A DNA stretch of 64,000 nucleotides from contig NZ_JPXI01000042.1 of assembly GCF_000740675.1 (NCBI RefSeq), positions 186,001-250,000 on the forward strand. Direction: 5' to 3'. This document shows, piece by piece, positions 37,836 to 47,233 of the stretch. Under the pieces are notes generated by a model. It saw nothing but the letters and a program-made list of their open reading frames with translations. It was not told where the DNA came from and did not search any database. Origin of the DNA: Massilia sp. BSC265. GTDB taxonomy: Bacteria > Pseudomonadota > Gammaproteobacteria > Burkholderiales > Burkholderiaceae_D. How positions within the stretch are numbered: the stretch's first letter is position 1; each line of letters opens with the position of its first letter. A program made the position numbers and the translations under genes.

Positions 37836-37974
37836 TGTAGGGTGGGCGGGGTAATTTCGGGCAGTGCCCTGGAATTACAAACGCCCACGCGGTGATAGTT
37901 GCAGCAAGATCGTCGAGCGCGAAATCGGCGCCGTTAGCGATCGCCGCGTGGGCGGCAAAGCCGCCCACCCTACA
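37836..37974. repeat. TAGGGTGGGC dispersed repeat, copy 3
   Basis: A 139-base copy with near-perfect ends TGTAGGGTGGGCGG and CCGCCCACCCTACA. The right end also forms the hairpin GGGCGGCAAAGCCGCCC. It lies between the ald promoter and the putA terminator, the only copy not between convergent genes. Confidence 0.82.
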
Positions 37975-37998
37975 AAAAAAGGGGAGCTCGCGCTCCCC
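37974..37998 (-). terminator. rho-independent terminator of putA
   Basis: On the minus strand GGGGAGC-GCGA-GCTCCCC is followed by seven T residues, starting 8 bases after the putA stop. It abuts the dispersed repeat. Confidence 0.92.
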
Positions 37999-38005
37999 GT
38001 GATGA

Positions 38006-41000
38006 TTACACTCCCAACGTCATCAGGCTTGCGTTGCCGCCAGCCGCGGTGGTGTTGACGCACACCGCCCGTTCCGCCACCAGCCGCCACAGGGCGACCG
38101 GCTCCGTGGCGCCCGTGTCGACGATGCCCACGATCGCGCCGGGACGCGCCGCCAGCTTTGCCCGCAGCGAACCGTTCACTCCCTCCTCCAGCAGCGCGAT
38201 CTGGAATTCGCTGGCGTCGACTTCATCGCCCCCGATGAAGCGCACGCGCTCCTTCACCAGCGCCGGCAGGTTGGCCGGGATCAAATCCGGCGTGGCCAGC
38301 ATCAGGGCGCGGTTGCCGTTGGCGAGGCTTGCGGCCAATTGGTTGAGCAGGCCGGCAGCCGTCTTCGGCGCGCACAGTACGGTGCCGCGCGGCGTGAAGG
38401 CCAGGGTATTACGCTCGCCGGTCGGACCCGGCAGGGCGATCTCGACGCCACTCAAGGAAGTGCGGCCGTAGCCTTGCGCCAGCGTTGCCAGGTCAGGATG
38501 GCCGTTGTTGCGCAGCCAGCCGAGCAGCGCATCGAGGCCTGCGTCGAACGTACGGCTGTGCTCCATCAACGGCGCAGCATGGCGCTGCAGGCGCTTCAGG
38601 TAGAGCGGACCGCCGGCCTTCGGACCGGTGCCCGATTTGCCCTCGCCGCCGAAAGGCTGCACGCCCACGACTGCGCCGACGATGTTGCGGTTCACATAGA
38701 TGTTGCCGACATGGGCGCGCGAGACGATGAAGTCGATGGTCTCGTCGATACGCGAATGCACGCCCAGGGTCAGGCCGTAGCCGGTGGCGTTGATGGTGTC
38801 GACCACTTTCGGCAGGTCGGCACGGCGGTAGCGCACGATGTGCAGCACCGGGCCGAAGACTTCATGCTTCAGTTCCGCCATCGAGCCGATTTCCAGCACG
38901 GTCGGCGGCACGAAGGTGCCTTGTCCCGTCACGCTCTCGGGCAGCTCGAGCGCGAAATGGCTGCGCGCGGTGGCGCGCATGCGCTCGATGTGGGCCAGCA
39001 GGTTGCGCTGGGCTTCTGCGTCGATCACCGGGCCGATGTCGGTGGCCAGGCGGTCCGGCGAACCGACGCGCAGTTCCTGCATCGCGCCCTTGAGCATGGT
39101 GATGGTCTTGTCGGCGATGTCTTCCTGCAGGAACAGCACACGCAGCGCCGAGCAGCGCTGGCCGGCGGAGTCGAAGGCCGAGGACAGCACGTCCTGCACC
39201 ACCTGCTCAGGCAGCGCCGAGGAATCGACGATCAGCGCGTTCTGGCCGCCGGTTTCGGCCACCAGCGGGATGTCGATGCCTTCCTGTTCGGCACGTTTTG
39301 CGAGCGTACGGTTGATCAGCTGCGCCACCTCGGTGGAGCCGGTGAAGATCACGCCTTTCACGCGCGTATCCGAAGTCAATGCGGCACCGACCACTTCGCC
39401 GCGGCCCGGCAGCAGCTGCAGCGCCGCATGCGGGCAGCCCGCCTCGATGAACAGTTCGACGGCGCGGTGTGCGATTAGCGGGGTCTGCTCGGCCGGCTTG
39501 GCCAGCACCACGTTGCCGGCCGCGAGGGCAGCCGCCACCTGGCCGGTGAAGATCGCCAGCGGGAAGTTCCACGGCGAGATGCAAGTCACCGGCCCCAGTG
39601 CGCCGTCCGCCTTGGATGCGCGGATCTGCACCGCATAGTAGCGCAGGAAGTCGACCGCTTCGCGCAGTTCGGCGATCGCGTTCGGCAGCGACTTGCCGGC
39701 TTCGCGCACGGCCAGGGCCATCAGTTCGGTGCCGTTCTGCTCGAACAGGTCGGCGGTGCGCTCGAGCATGGCGGCGCGGGTCTCGACAGGCGTGCTTTCC
39801 CATTCGCCGGCATAGGCGGCAGCGGCAGCCAGCGCGGTTTCCACGTCCTTGCGCGTGGCTTCGCGCACGTCGCCGACGATATCGCTCGATACCGCCGGGT
39901 TGACGATCTTGGCCGCTTCGCTCGCCTCCACCGGGCCGGCGATCAGCGGCGCGGCGCTGTGCTGGCGCTGCCTGGCCAGGCCTTCGGCGACTGTGGTCAG
40001 GATGTTCTCGTTGACCAGGTCCAGGCCGCTTGAATTCTTGCGCTCGGCGCCGAACAGCTGCAGCGGCAGCGGGATGGCCGGATGTGGTTTGCCGCCGGCG
40101 GCGCGCGCCCCCTCGAAGGGATCGGCCAGCAGGGTGTCGATGGCCACCTTCTCGTCCACGATCTGGTTCACGAACGAGGAGTTGGCGCCGTTTTCCAGCA
40201 GGCGGCGCACCAGGTAGGCGAGCAGGGTTTCGTGCGAACCGACCGGCGCGTAGATGCGGCAGGCCTTGTCCAGCTTGCGCGGGCCGACCACCTGGTCGTA
40301 CAGGGTCTCGCCCATGCCGTGCAGGCACTGGAATTCGTAGTTGGTGATGCCGGCGGCCTTGGCCCAGGTGTAGATCACCGACAGCGAGTGCGCGTTGTGG
40401 GTGGCGAACTGCGGGTAGAGGATGTCGCTGGCGTCCAAGAGCTTGCGCGCGCAGGTGAGGTAGGACACGTCGGTGTACACCTTGCGGGTGTAAACCGGAT
40501 AGCCCGGCATGCCCTCGACCTGGGCGCGCTTGATCTCGGCGTCCCAGTAGGCGCCCTTCACCAGGCGCACCATGAACTTGCGGCCGCTGCGCTTGGCCAG
40601 GTCGACCACGAAGTCGATCACGAAGGGGCAGCGTTTTTGATATGCCTGCACCACCAGGCCGATGCCCTCGAAGCCGCTGAGCTCGGGATCGAAAGCCAGC
40701 GCTTCCAGCATGTCGAGCGAGATCTCGAGGCGATCGGCTTCTTCCGCATCGATGTTGATGCCGATGTTGTACTGCTTGGCCAGCAGCACCAGGCTGCGCA
40801 CGCGCGGCAGCAGCTCGCCCATCACGCGGCTGTACTGCGCGCGGCTGTAGCGCGGGTGCAGGGCCGACAGCTTGATCGAGATGCCCGGGCCGTCCTTGAT
40901 GCCGCGGCCGTTCGAGGCCTTGCCGATCGCGTGGATCGCAGTCTCGTACGAGGCGTAGTAGTTCCTGGCGTCGCTTTCGGTCAGCGCGGCTTCGCCCAGC

Positions 41001-41662
41001 ATGTCGTAGGAATAGCGGTAGCCGCGGCTTTCGTTCTCGCGGCTATTTTTGAGGGCTTCGTCGATGGTCTGGCCGGTGACGAACTGGTTGCCCAGCATGC
41101 GCATGGCCATGTCGACACCCTTGCGAATCAAGGGTTCGCCGCCCTTGGCGATCAGGCGGGTGAGCGCCGATCCCAGGTTTTTTTCGCTGTTGGTCGAGAC
41201 CAGTTTACCGGTGATGAGCAGGCCCCAGGTCGCTGCGTTGACGAACAGCGAAGGCGATTCGCCCAGGTGCTTCTTCCAGTCGCCCTTGCTGATCTTGTCG
41301 GCGATGAGGCGGTCGGCGGTTTCGCTGTCCGGGATGCGCAGCAGCGCTTCGGCCAGGCACATCAGCGCCACGCCTTCTTCCGACGACAGCGAAAACTCGT
41401 GCATCAGGGCGTCCACGCCCGAGGCACGGGTGCGCTTGTCGCGCACGCTCGAGACCAGGCGGTGCGCCAGCATGTAGGCGTCGGCGTTGGCGCTTGCTCC
41501 CTGGGCCAGCAGCCACTGGACAGCCTCGGTTTCGTCGCGACGGTAGGCATTGGTGATGGCTTTGCGCAGCGGAGTCTGGTCGCGCTTGACCTCGAGCTGG
41601 AGGGCATCGAAAGGAACGAAATCGGAGGCCGAGGTGGCAGCCAGGGCAGCGTCAATGTGCAT
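38006..41662 (-). CDS. putA: bifunctional proline dehydrogenase / L-glutamate-gamma-semialdehyde dehydrogenase
   Basis: A 1218-residue enzyme turning proline to glutamate via P5C. The FAD proline dehydrogenase barrel spans about 150-480 (MLGEAALTESDARNYYASYE, GAYWDAEIKRAQVEGMPGY). The P5C dehydrogenase spans about 560-1010 (ISPWNFPLAIFTGQ, catalytic cysteine in SAGQRCSALR, QPFGGEGKSGTGPKAGGP). A C-terminal domain follows (about 1050-1218). There is no N-terminal ribbon-helix-helix DNA-binding domain, so it is not its own repressor; a divergent Lrp-type gene takes that place. Confidence 0.96.
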   Translation of the reverse strand: MHIDAALAATSASDFVPFDALQLEVKRDQTPLRKAITNAYRRDETEAVQWLLAQGASANADAYMLAHRLVSSVRDKRTRASGVDALMHEFSLSSEEGVALMCLAEALLRIPDSETADRLIADKISKGDWKKHLGESPSLFVNAATWGLLITGKLVSTNSEKNLGSALTRLIAKGGEPLIRKGVDMAMRMLGNQFVTGQTIDEALKNSRENESRGYRYSYDMLGEAALTESDARNYYASYETAIHAIGKASNGRGIKDGPGISIKLSALHPRYSRAQYSRVMGELLPRVRSLVLLAKQYNIGINIDAEEADRLEISLDMLEALAFDPELSGFEGIGLVVQAYQKRCPFVIDFVVDLAKRSGRKFMVRLVKGAYWDAEIKRAQVEGMPGYPVYTRKVYTDVSYLTCARKLLDASDILYPQFATHNAHSLSVIYTWAKAAGITNYEFQCLHGMGETLYDQVVGPRKLDKACRIYAPVGSHETLLAYLVRRLLENGANSSFVNQIVDEKVAIDTLLADPFEGARAAGGKPHPAIPLPLQLFGAERKNSSGLDLVNENILTTVAEGLARQRQHSAAPLIAGPVEASEAAKIVNPAVSSDIVGDVREATRKDVETALAAAAAYAGEWESTPVETRAAMLERTADLFEQNGTELMALAVREAGKSLPNAIAELREAVDFLRYYAVQIRASKADGALGPVTCISPWNFPLAIFTGQVAAALAAGNVVLAKPAEQTPLIAHRAVELFIEAGCPHAALQLLPGRGEVVGAALTSDTRVKGVIFTGSTEVAQLINRTLAKRAEQEGIDIPLVAETGGQNALIVDSSALPEQVVQDVLSSAFDSAGQRCSALRVLFLQEDIADKTITMLKGAMQELRVGSPDRLATDIGPVIDAEAQRNLLAHIERMRATARSHFALELPESVTGQGTFVPPTVLEIGSMAELKHEVFGPVLHIVRYRRADLPKVVDTINATGYGLTLGVHSRIDETIDFIVSRAHVGNIYVNRNIVGAVVGVQPFGGEGKSGTGPKAGGPLYLKRLQRHAAPLMEHSRTFDAGLDALLGWLRNNGHPDLATLAQGYGRTSLSGVEIALPGPTGERNTLAFTPRGTVLCAPKTAAGLLNQLAASLANGNRALMLATPDLIPANLPALVKERVRFIGGDEVDASEFQIALLEEGVNGSLRAKLAARPGAIVGIVDTGATEPVALWRLVAERAVCVNTTAAGGNASLMTLGV

Positions 41663-41877
41663 GGTGAGTCTTCTAAAAAGGAATCAAACACAGGCTCGAC
41701 GCAGCAAAAAACGCCGACCCGCGAGAATGGCGGACGGCGTGCTGCGCAATACCTTGGAATGATTCGATTGTAGAAGGAAATCTTCTGGATTAATTCTGTT
41801 TTTACGACAGACTAGCAAAAGATAGTTTTTGGTGCGACAATCTGACCAAATAATATTTACATGGCTGGAGAGAGACC

Positions 41878-42333
41878 ATGCTCGACAAGATCAGTAAGAA
41901 AATTCTGGCGGAACTCCAGAACGACGGGCGAATCAGCAACGTCGAACTGGCGGCGCGTGTCAACCTGTCTCCTGCCGCCTGCCTGGAGCGCGTGCGCAAG
42001 CTGCACGAGTCCGGCTACATCATGGGCTACACCGCCCAGCTCAATCCGCAGCTGCTGGATGTGTCGCTGCTGGTGTTCATCGAGGTGGTGCTCGATCGTA
42101 CCACTCCCGAGGTGTTCGATGCATTCAAACAGAGCGTCCAGATGATTCCGGAAGTGCTGGAATGCCACATGGTGGCGGGCGGCTTCGACTACCTGGTCAA
42201 GGCACGCGTCAAGGACATGGCCGCTTACCGCGAATTCCTCGGCAAGACCTTGCTGCAGAAAGGCGTGCGCGAAACGCACACGTATGCGGTGATGGAAGAG
42301 GTCAAGAACACCACCAAGCTGCCGATTCGCTGA
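41878..42333 (+). CDS. Lrp/AsnC-type regulator, probable PutR
   Basis: A 151-residue Lrp-family protein with an N-terminal helix-turn-helix (DGRISNVELAARVNLSPAACLERVRKL) and a RAM ligand domain (SLLVFIEVVLDR, ECHMVAGGFDYLVKARVKDM). It is divergent from putA with 215 bases between starts, as in the known PutR-putA pairs where proline activates putA. The gene symbol is left open, as this rests on context. Confidence 0.85.
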   Translation: MLDKISKKILAELQNDGRISNVELAARVNLSPAACLERVRKLHESGYIMGYTAQLNPQLLDVSLLVFIEVVLDRTTPEVFDAFKQSVQMIPEVLECHMVAGGFDYLVKARVKDMAAYREFLGKTLLQKGVRETHTYAVMEEVKNTTKLPIR

Positions 42334-42343
42334 ACGATTTGGC

Positions 42344-42384
42344 TTTTCGTAGGGTGGGCAGGAAACCTGCCCACCCTACGAAAA
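42344..42384. repeat. TAGGGTGGGC dispersed repeat, copy 4 (minimal)
   Basis: A perfect palindrome with 19-base arms (TTTTCGTAGGGTGGGCAGG) around AAA. It has the ends of the longer copies and no interior. It lies between the convergent lrp-type and lysR-type genes and ends in AAAA, so its TTTT tails on both strands make it a likely bidirectional terminator. Confidence 0.88.
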
Positions 42385-42421
42385 GCGGTGTAGCGACCGC
42401 CTCACGACGGTCAAAAATCAT

Positions 42422-43378
42422 TCAGACGACTTTGCGGGCGCCCGTCTTCGGCGACGCACTCTCGGCCATACTTTCCAGGTTCTTGCGCAGCCAGCGGTGC
42501 GCCGGGCTGCGGCCGTCGCGCTCGTGCCAGAGCATGTCCAGGTGCACGGCCGGCAGCTGGAAAGGCAGCTCGCGCCAGACCAGCGCATCCGTCATGCCGG
42601 TCGAGACCATCAGGTGCTTCGGCAGCACCGTGATCAGATCCGAATTCGCCACCACACGCCCCGCCGTGAAGAACTGGTTCACAGTCAGCAGGATGCGGCG
42701 CTCGCGACCGATCTGGGCCAGCGCTTCGTCGACCAGGCCGTGCGCGCGCCCTGAAAAACTCACCAGGAGGTGGTTGGCCTTGCAATAGGTGTCGAGGTCG
42801 AGTTTTTCCTTGGCCAGCGGGTGGTCCTTGCGCATCACGCACACGTAAACGCCCGAATACAGGCGCTCGTGGCGGATCGGCGAACCGGTCTCGTAGGACA
42901 GCTGGGCCGCCACGCCCGGGAAGAAGCCCACCGCCAGGTCGATGTCGCCGCGCAGCAGCATCGGCCGCGGTTCGCGCGTGGTCAGGGGCACCATGCGGAT
43001 GTTCACGCCCGGCGCTTCGCGCTCGATCGAGCGCATCAGCGAAGGCAGCCACAGGGCCGCGGTCGCATCGGCCATTGCCATCCGGAAGGTTGCCTGCGCC
43101 TTCGAGACGTCGAAGGTTTCCGGCATCACGGCTGCTTCCAAGGCGGCCAGCGCCTGGCGTACGGCCGGCCACAGCGCTTCCGCGCGCGGGGTCGGCTTGA
43201 CGCCATAGGCGGTGCGGATCAGGAGCTCGTCCCCAAGACTCTCGCGCAGCCGCTTGATCGCGTTCGAGACCGCCGGCTGGGTCATCGCGAGGTGCCCGGC
43301 GGCGCGAGTGAGATTTTGCTCGGTCATCACTGCGTCGAAGACGCGCAGCAGGTTCAGGTCAAGCGTCAGAAAGCTCAT
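42422..43378 (-). CDS. LysR-type transcriptional regulator
   Basis: A 318-residue LysR protein. The N-terminal helix-turn-helix (NLTRAAGHLAMTQPAVSNAIKRLRE) is followed by a substrate-binding domain with PRPMLLRGDIDLAVGFFP. The target and inducer are not known. The ATG at 43378 was chosen over one 24 bases upstream because it gives the normal LysR N-terminus. A palindrome lies about 110 bases upstream. Confidence 0.88.
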   Translation of the reverse strand: MSFLTLDLNLLRVFDAVMTEQNLTRAAGHLAMTQPAVSNAIKRLRESLGDELLIRTAYGVKPTPRAEALWPAVRQALAALEAAVMPETFDVSKAQATFRMAMADATAALWLPSLMRSIEREAPGVNIRMVPLTTREPRPMLLRGDIDLAVGFFPGVAAQLSYETGSPIRHERLYSGVYVCVMRKDHPLAKEKLDLDTYCKANHLLVSFSGRAHGLVDEALAQIGRERRILLTVNQFFTAGRVVANSDLITVLPKHLMVSTGMTDALVWRELPFQLPAVHLDMLWHERDGRSPAHRWLRKNLESMAESASPKTGARKVV

Positions 43379-43490
43379 GAGAAGGTATTGAGGGCAATAC
43401 AAAAGGTGCTTCCAGTGTACCTCAAGTATTCACAGAATGCATAAGCGTCATCAGTGAACAAAATTAGATTTATATGTTGCATCGCACTAT

Positions 43491-43510
43491 ATTGTTCACA
43501 ACTGAACAAT
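43491..43510. promoter_or_regulatory. palindromic operator candidate
   Basis: ATTGTTCA-CAAC-TGAACAAT is a perfect inverted repeat with 8-base arms. A further half-site GTGAACAAAATT lies 36 bases away. It sits between the divergent lysR-type gene and a small membrane-protein gene, 10 bases before the latter's ATG, where a repressor would block it. Confidence 0.55.
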
Positions 43511-43519
43511 ATACGCATT

Positions 43520-43726
43520 ATGTCTGCCTCACTGACCCTTATCCAGACCGCCGGCGCTGCCGTTGCAGCCGTTCCCGTCGGCCAGGTCCTTCGTACCGCC
43601 ACCGGCCTTGCGCTGCTGGGCGGTGTTGCCATGTTTTTCCGTCCACTGCTCGTCGGTATTGGCCGCGCCGCTGTGCTGACAGTGCGCCCCCGCCCGCCGA
43701 AGGCGCGCCCGGCCAAGGGCCACTGA
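43520..43726 (+). CDS. small hydrophobic protein of unknown function
   Basis: A 68-residue protein with one long hydrophobic stretch (TAGAAVAAVPVGQVL, then TGLALLGGVAMFFRPLLVGIGRAAVL) and a basic proline-rich tail (RPRPPKARPAKGH). I do not recognise it. A good terminator follows. No clear ribosome site is seen before the ATG. It is divergent from the LysR gene. Confidence 0.55.
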   Translation: MSASLTLIQTAGAAVAAVPVGQVLRTATGLALLGGVAMFFRPLLVGIGRAAVLTVRPRPPKARPAKGH

Positions 43727-43745
43727 TTCCGTTTTCCTCCGTTTG

Positions 43746-43780
43746 AACGCGGCCTCCGTTCCGGACGCCGCGTTTTTTTT
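43746..43780 (+). terminator. rho-independent terminator
   Basis: The stem AACGCGGC pairs with GCCGCGTT across a 13-base loop and is followed by eight T residues, 20 bases after the small-protein stop codon. It supports that the small upstream frame is transcribed on the plus strand. Confidence 0.82.
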
Positions 43781-44540
43781 CGTCCGTTTTCCCCGCCTCG
43801 TCCGCCTTGTGCCGCGTTTCGGCCTGGTTGCCGACCGTCCGGCATGGCATGTTCGGTGACTCTTCGTCACTCGGGTTTTCTTGCCTCGGCGATTTAACAA
43901 AGTTCACGAAGAGTTAAAAATGGGAGGCTGGGATAATTTGTCGACTCCGCGCGATGACTGCAAGATGACGTACTTTGGATTCACGATGAATGAACAAAAT
44001 GCGTGATGCGCCCAATCTCGGCGCTTGCAAGAGATCGCATGAAACAAAACAAGAAATATGCAACTTCGCAGGCGTAGGCAGCATGAAAGACGAACATATT
44101 GGCGCAATCTCAGCGGTTCAACACATCCCATCTTCTATTACAGTGTATTGATGAGTATTGGTAGCTGCTTATGCGAACGCGGCCCTGTCCCTGCTCCAGG
44201 ACGTTTTCCGGACCGTGCGCAGTAAATTAGTTCCGCGCGCAGTTGCGCGGCTTCGCCAAGTCCTCGATGGAGCAAACGGCTTCGGTGTCGATGGGTTTGG
44301 ACGAAGCCAGGGCTGCCGAGGAAGAAGCTGATCTTCTCGACAGCCTGCTGTGAAGGAGAGCTCTTCCTTATGCTTTTCATGGAACTGCGCCGCCGTGTCT
44401 GGGTGTTTCTGGAAAGCAGAAGGAAGTTCTTCGTTGAGATCGTTGGGCGTTCCGATGAAAATCAGGAGGACACCGGCGACAGGTGCCTGACGTGCGTGCG
44501 CATGCCCAAGCGTGTGCCCGAAGGGATAAAAACAGGAAAG
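43781..44540. other. 760-base gap without a supported gene
   Basis: The stretch lies between the small-protein terminator and the ferredoxin terminator. Base composition is mixed, with AT-rich segments near 43900-44130. A minus-strand frame over about 44169-44530 reads through stretches of ordinary composition (PNDLNEELPSAFQKHPDT) but has no ATG, no ribosome site and no known match, so it is not called. It may be a decayed gene. Confidence 0.4.
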
Positions 44541-44565
44541 AAAAAGCCGGCAGAGCAGCCGGCTT
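44541..44565 (-). terminator. rho-independent terminator after the ferredoxin gene
   Basis: On the minus strand AAGCCGGC-TGCTCT-GCCGGCTT is followed by TTTCTTTCC, 6 bases after the stop codon. Confidence 0.82.
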
Positions 44566-44570
44566 GGAGA

Positions 44571-44831
44571 TTAAGCTTCTGCCTTGGCGGCAGTCAGGTG
44601 TTCGTATTTCGCCTGAAGTTGTTCGCGCGTTTCGCGCCATTCAGGGTTGATGGGAATGCACGCGACCGGGCACAGCTCCGCACAGGTCGGCTGTTCGAAA
44701 TGGCCGACGCACTCGGTGCACTTGTGCGGGTCGATCTGGTAAAACTCGGCGCCCATCGAAATGGCGTCGTTCGGGCATTCGGGTTCGCAGACGTCGCAGT
44801 TGATGCAATCGTCGGTAATCATCAGTGCCAT
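44571..44831 (-). CDS. YfhL-type 4Fe-4S dicluster ferredoxin
   Basis: An 86-residue ferredoxin beginning MALMITDDCINCDVCEPECP with a second cluster motif CTECVGHFEQPTCAELCP. The insertion between cysteines and the C-terminal helix (REQLQAKYEHL) identify the YfhL/alvin-type ferredoxin. It lies 68 bases downstream of coaD in the same direction, an arrangement common in betaproteobacteria. Confidence 0.93.
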   Translation of the reverse strand: MALMITDDCINCDVCEPECPNDAISMGAEFYQIDPHKCTECVGHFEQPTCAELCPVACIPINPEWRETREQLQAKYEHLTAAKAEA

Positions 44832-44899
44832 GGTCTTGCTCGTTCCTTGCTGCTGGTTTGCTACTGGGGGCTGCAGATGTGCTGCCGGGTGCTGATCCC

Positions 44900-45400
44900 T
44901 CAGGCTGCCGGGGCCGCCTTGATCGATGCGATCTTGTTCTGCAGCCAACGGTCCACCGACGGAAAGACGAATTTCGAGACGTCGCCGCCCAACATGGCAA
45001 TCTCGCGCACGATGGTGCCCGAGATAAACTGATATTGGTCTGACGGGGTCAAAAACAAGGTCTCGACGTCGGGAAGCAGGTAGCGGTTCATGCCCGCCAT
45101 CTGGAATTCGTATTCGAAGTCGGATACCGCACGCAGGCCGCGCACGATCACGCGCGCATCGTGCTGGCGCACGAAATCCTTCAGCAAGCCGGAGAAGCTC
45201 TCGACCTGCACGTTCGGATAATGGCCCAGCACTTCATTGGCGATTTCCAGGCGTTCGTCGAGCGAAAAGAACGGCCGCTTGTTCTTGCTGTCGGCTACGC
45301 CGACGACCAGGCGGTCGAACAGGCCCGAGGCACGGCGGACGAGGTCTTCGTGGCCACGCGTGAGCGGATCGAAAGTACCTGGATAAACGGCTACAACCAT
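44900..45400 (-). CDS. coaD: pantetheine-phosphate adenylyltransferase
   Basis: A 166-residue nucleotidyltransferase in the fourth step of coenzyme A synthesis. The ATP-binding motif TFDPLTRGH is at 9-17 and ISGTIVRE near 125-132. The PPAT-specific VRGLRAVSDFEYEFQMA is present. It starts about 220 bases after the rsmD stop. Confidence 0.96.
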   Translation of the reverse strand: MVVAVYPGTFDPLTRGHEDLVRRASGLFDRLVVGVADSKNKRPFFSLDERLEIANEVLGHYPNVQVESFSGLLKDFVRQHDARVIVRGLRAVSDFEYEFQMAGMNRYLLPDVETLFLTPSDQYQFISGTIVREIAMLGGDVSKFVFPSVDRWLQNKIASIKAAPAA

Positions 45401-45623
45401 TGCGGCTCCCTTGGAGAATCACCCTGAGGATATGAAAATTCCGCCACGGCGGCGTTGCCTTGTCTCGCCGTACTAGCGTACTGTCTTCGACTCGGCGCCT
45501 TGCCGTGCCGGTTTTTCACACCCTCGCTATTAGAACGCGCATTATGCCTGAAAATCCGGCAACTGCCCCAGCCTGGGGCGACTTTTGCCCAAACTTTGTG
45601 CAGGTTTTGCTGCCCGAAGGCTT

Positions 45624-46277
45624 TTAAACGCCGGCGTCGTTCCGCTTCAGCAAATAGTAGTAGACCATGCCGGCTTTATCAGCGCGGATCGCATCCCAGC
45701 CGGCCAGCCATTCGGGCAACTCCGCTTCCAGCGGCAGGGACTCGCCCGTCTCCGCATAGACCAGCCCGCCTTCGTTCAGGATGGCCGGGCACAGCGGGAG
45801 GATTTGGGTGAGCAGACCCAGCTGGTACGGCGGATCCAGGAAAATCACGTCGAAGCGCTGGCCCCGTGCGGCCAGGTCTTTCACCAGCGCCAACGCGTCC
45901 GCGCGCAGCACCTTCACGTTGTCAGCCTTCAGCTTGTCGCGGTTGGCCTCGAGCTGGCGTGCCGCCGGGCCATGGTTGTCGACCATTGTCACCATGGCCG
46001 CGCCGCGGCTGGCCGCCTCGAAGCCGAGGGCGCCGGAGCCGGCGAACAGGTCGAGGAAGCTGGCGCTTTCGAAATCGCCGCCGAGCTGGTGCCGGATCCA
46101 GTTGAAGACGGTTTCGCGGACGCGGTCCGGCGTCGGTCGCAGGCCCTCGGCGTCGAGGACCGGAAGCAGGGCGCGCTTCCAGGCGCCGCCGATGATACGC
46201 ACCTGGCGCGGCGCCAGGCGGGGAGCCCCGTGGGCTGGTTTGGAGGGTTTGGAGGACTTCTTTTGCATGGGCGGCAC
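45624..46277 (-). CDS. rsmD: 16S rRNA (guanine966-N2)-methyltransferase
   Basis: A 217-residue SAM methyltransferase. It has the SAM-binding DLFAGSGALGFEAASRG, the catalytic DPPY motif in FLDPPYQ, and the RsmD start VRIIGGAWKRALLPV. It is upstream of coaD in the same direction, a common pairing. A second ATG at 46268 is an alternative start. Confidence 0.93.
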   Translation of the reverse strand: MPPMQKKSSKPSKPAHGAPRLAPRQVRIIGGAWKRALLPVLDAEGLRPTPDRVRETVFNWIRHQLGGDFESASFLDLFAGSGALGFEAASRGAAMVTMVDNHGPAARQLEANRDKLKADNVKVLRADALALVKDLAARGQRFDVIFLDPPYQLGLLTQILPLCPAILNEGGLVYAETGESLPLEAELPEWLAGWDAIRADKAGMVYYYLLKRNDAGV

Positions 46278-46313
46278 TATAGCATCGTGCCACCCGGCCC
46301 AGCCTGTTTACTC

Positions 46314-47207
46314 CTACTTGCCGGCCGCCAGGGTCTGGAAATCGTCGATCCAGCCCTGCATGCGTTCATGCGCGTGCTTCTTCTGTGCCGGGGTAGCGAT
46401 CCGGATCGCGGTGAGCATGAACTTCGTGGTCTGGTCGAGATAGTTGTCGTAGAAGGCCTTGCGCTCAGGCGATTCGGTGCGACTGAAGAATTCGCGCTGC
46501 ATCGCCGTGATCTGGGCCGTGGCCTGCTCGCGGTTCGGCTGTTCCTGCTGAAACTTGCGCAGCAGGGCAAGGATGCGGCGCTGGCGCCAGACGCGTTCCT
46601 GCAGCCAGATGTCGCCGTCGAGGGGACGTGCATCGGATGCCTTGCGCAGGATGTCTTCCTGTTCGCGGCTGAAACTGCCGAACCACAGTTCGAGCTGCTT
46701 CATCGCTTTCTTGTAACGTTCACGCTGGCGCTTCTCGGTGCTGCCATCAACAAATTTCTTGCGATATTCCGCATTTTTTGCGTTGAACTTGCGTTCGATA
46801 TCGGCGATCTGGTCCGGTTTGATAGACAGTGCGAGGGTGGTCATCTCTGGCACGGCGCGGGCTGCCAGCCGTTCGCCGCGGACACGGATTTCACGATAGA
46901 TGCCGATCAGGTCGCCCTGGGTCGGGTTGCCGGCAAGTTCCTTCTGCATGGTGCCGAGCAGTGCCGCGTAGTCGCGCAGCTGGGTCTGGCGGTGCCACTG
47001 GAACAGTTTGTCGATGTCGCGCTTGGCAATATCGGCCTGCTCGCCTTCCAGGTCGGCATAGGAATCCAGCCACCAATACAGTAAGGTATCGCCCTGGTTA
47101 TAAGTAAAACGCACCGAGCTGCAGCCTGCCGCGAGGGCAAACAGTGCGATCAGGCATAACGCAATAGTGCGCCGGAACAAGGTATCCGGCGTGATAAAAT
47201 TTTTCAT
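46314..47207 (-). CDS. DUF6279-type lipoprotein
   Basis: A 297-residue protein with a lipoprotein signal (lipobox LAAGC near residue 29). The mature part is helical and charged: TYNQGDTLLYWWLDSYADL is the conserved start and the remainder alternates charged helices. The function is unknown. It is divergent from glmU, with starts 26 bases apart, and lies 36 bases upstream of rsmD. Confidence 0.8.
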   Translation of the reverse strand: MKNFITPDTLFRRTIALCLIALFALAAGCSSVRFTYNQGDTLLYWWLDSYADLEGEQADIAKRDIDKLFQWHRQTQLRDYAALLGTMQKELAGNPTQGDLIGIYREIRVRGERLAARAVPEMTTLALSIKPDQIADIERKFNAKNAEYRKKFVDGSTEKRQRERYKKAMKQLELWFGSFSREQEDILRKASDARPLDGDIWLQERVWRQRRILALLRKFQQEQPNREQATAQITAMQREFFSRTESPERKAFYDNYLDQTTKFMLTAIRIATPAQKKHAHERMQGWIDDFQTLAAGK

Positions 47208-47233
47208 ATTATCAACTTTTTGAGGACGGCTTT

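Noticed and set aside
44169..44530. Minus-strand open frame with natural-looking residues (PNDLNEELPSAFQKHPDT)
   Set aside because: There is no ATG, GTG with a ribosome site or known motif, and it follows a strong terminator. It may be a remnant, but a gene is not supported.
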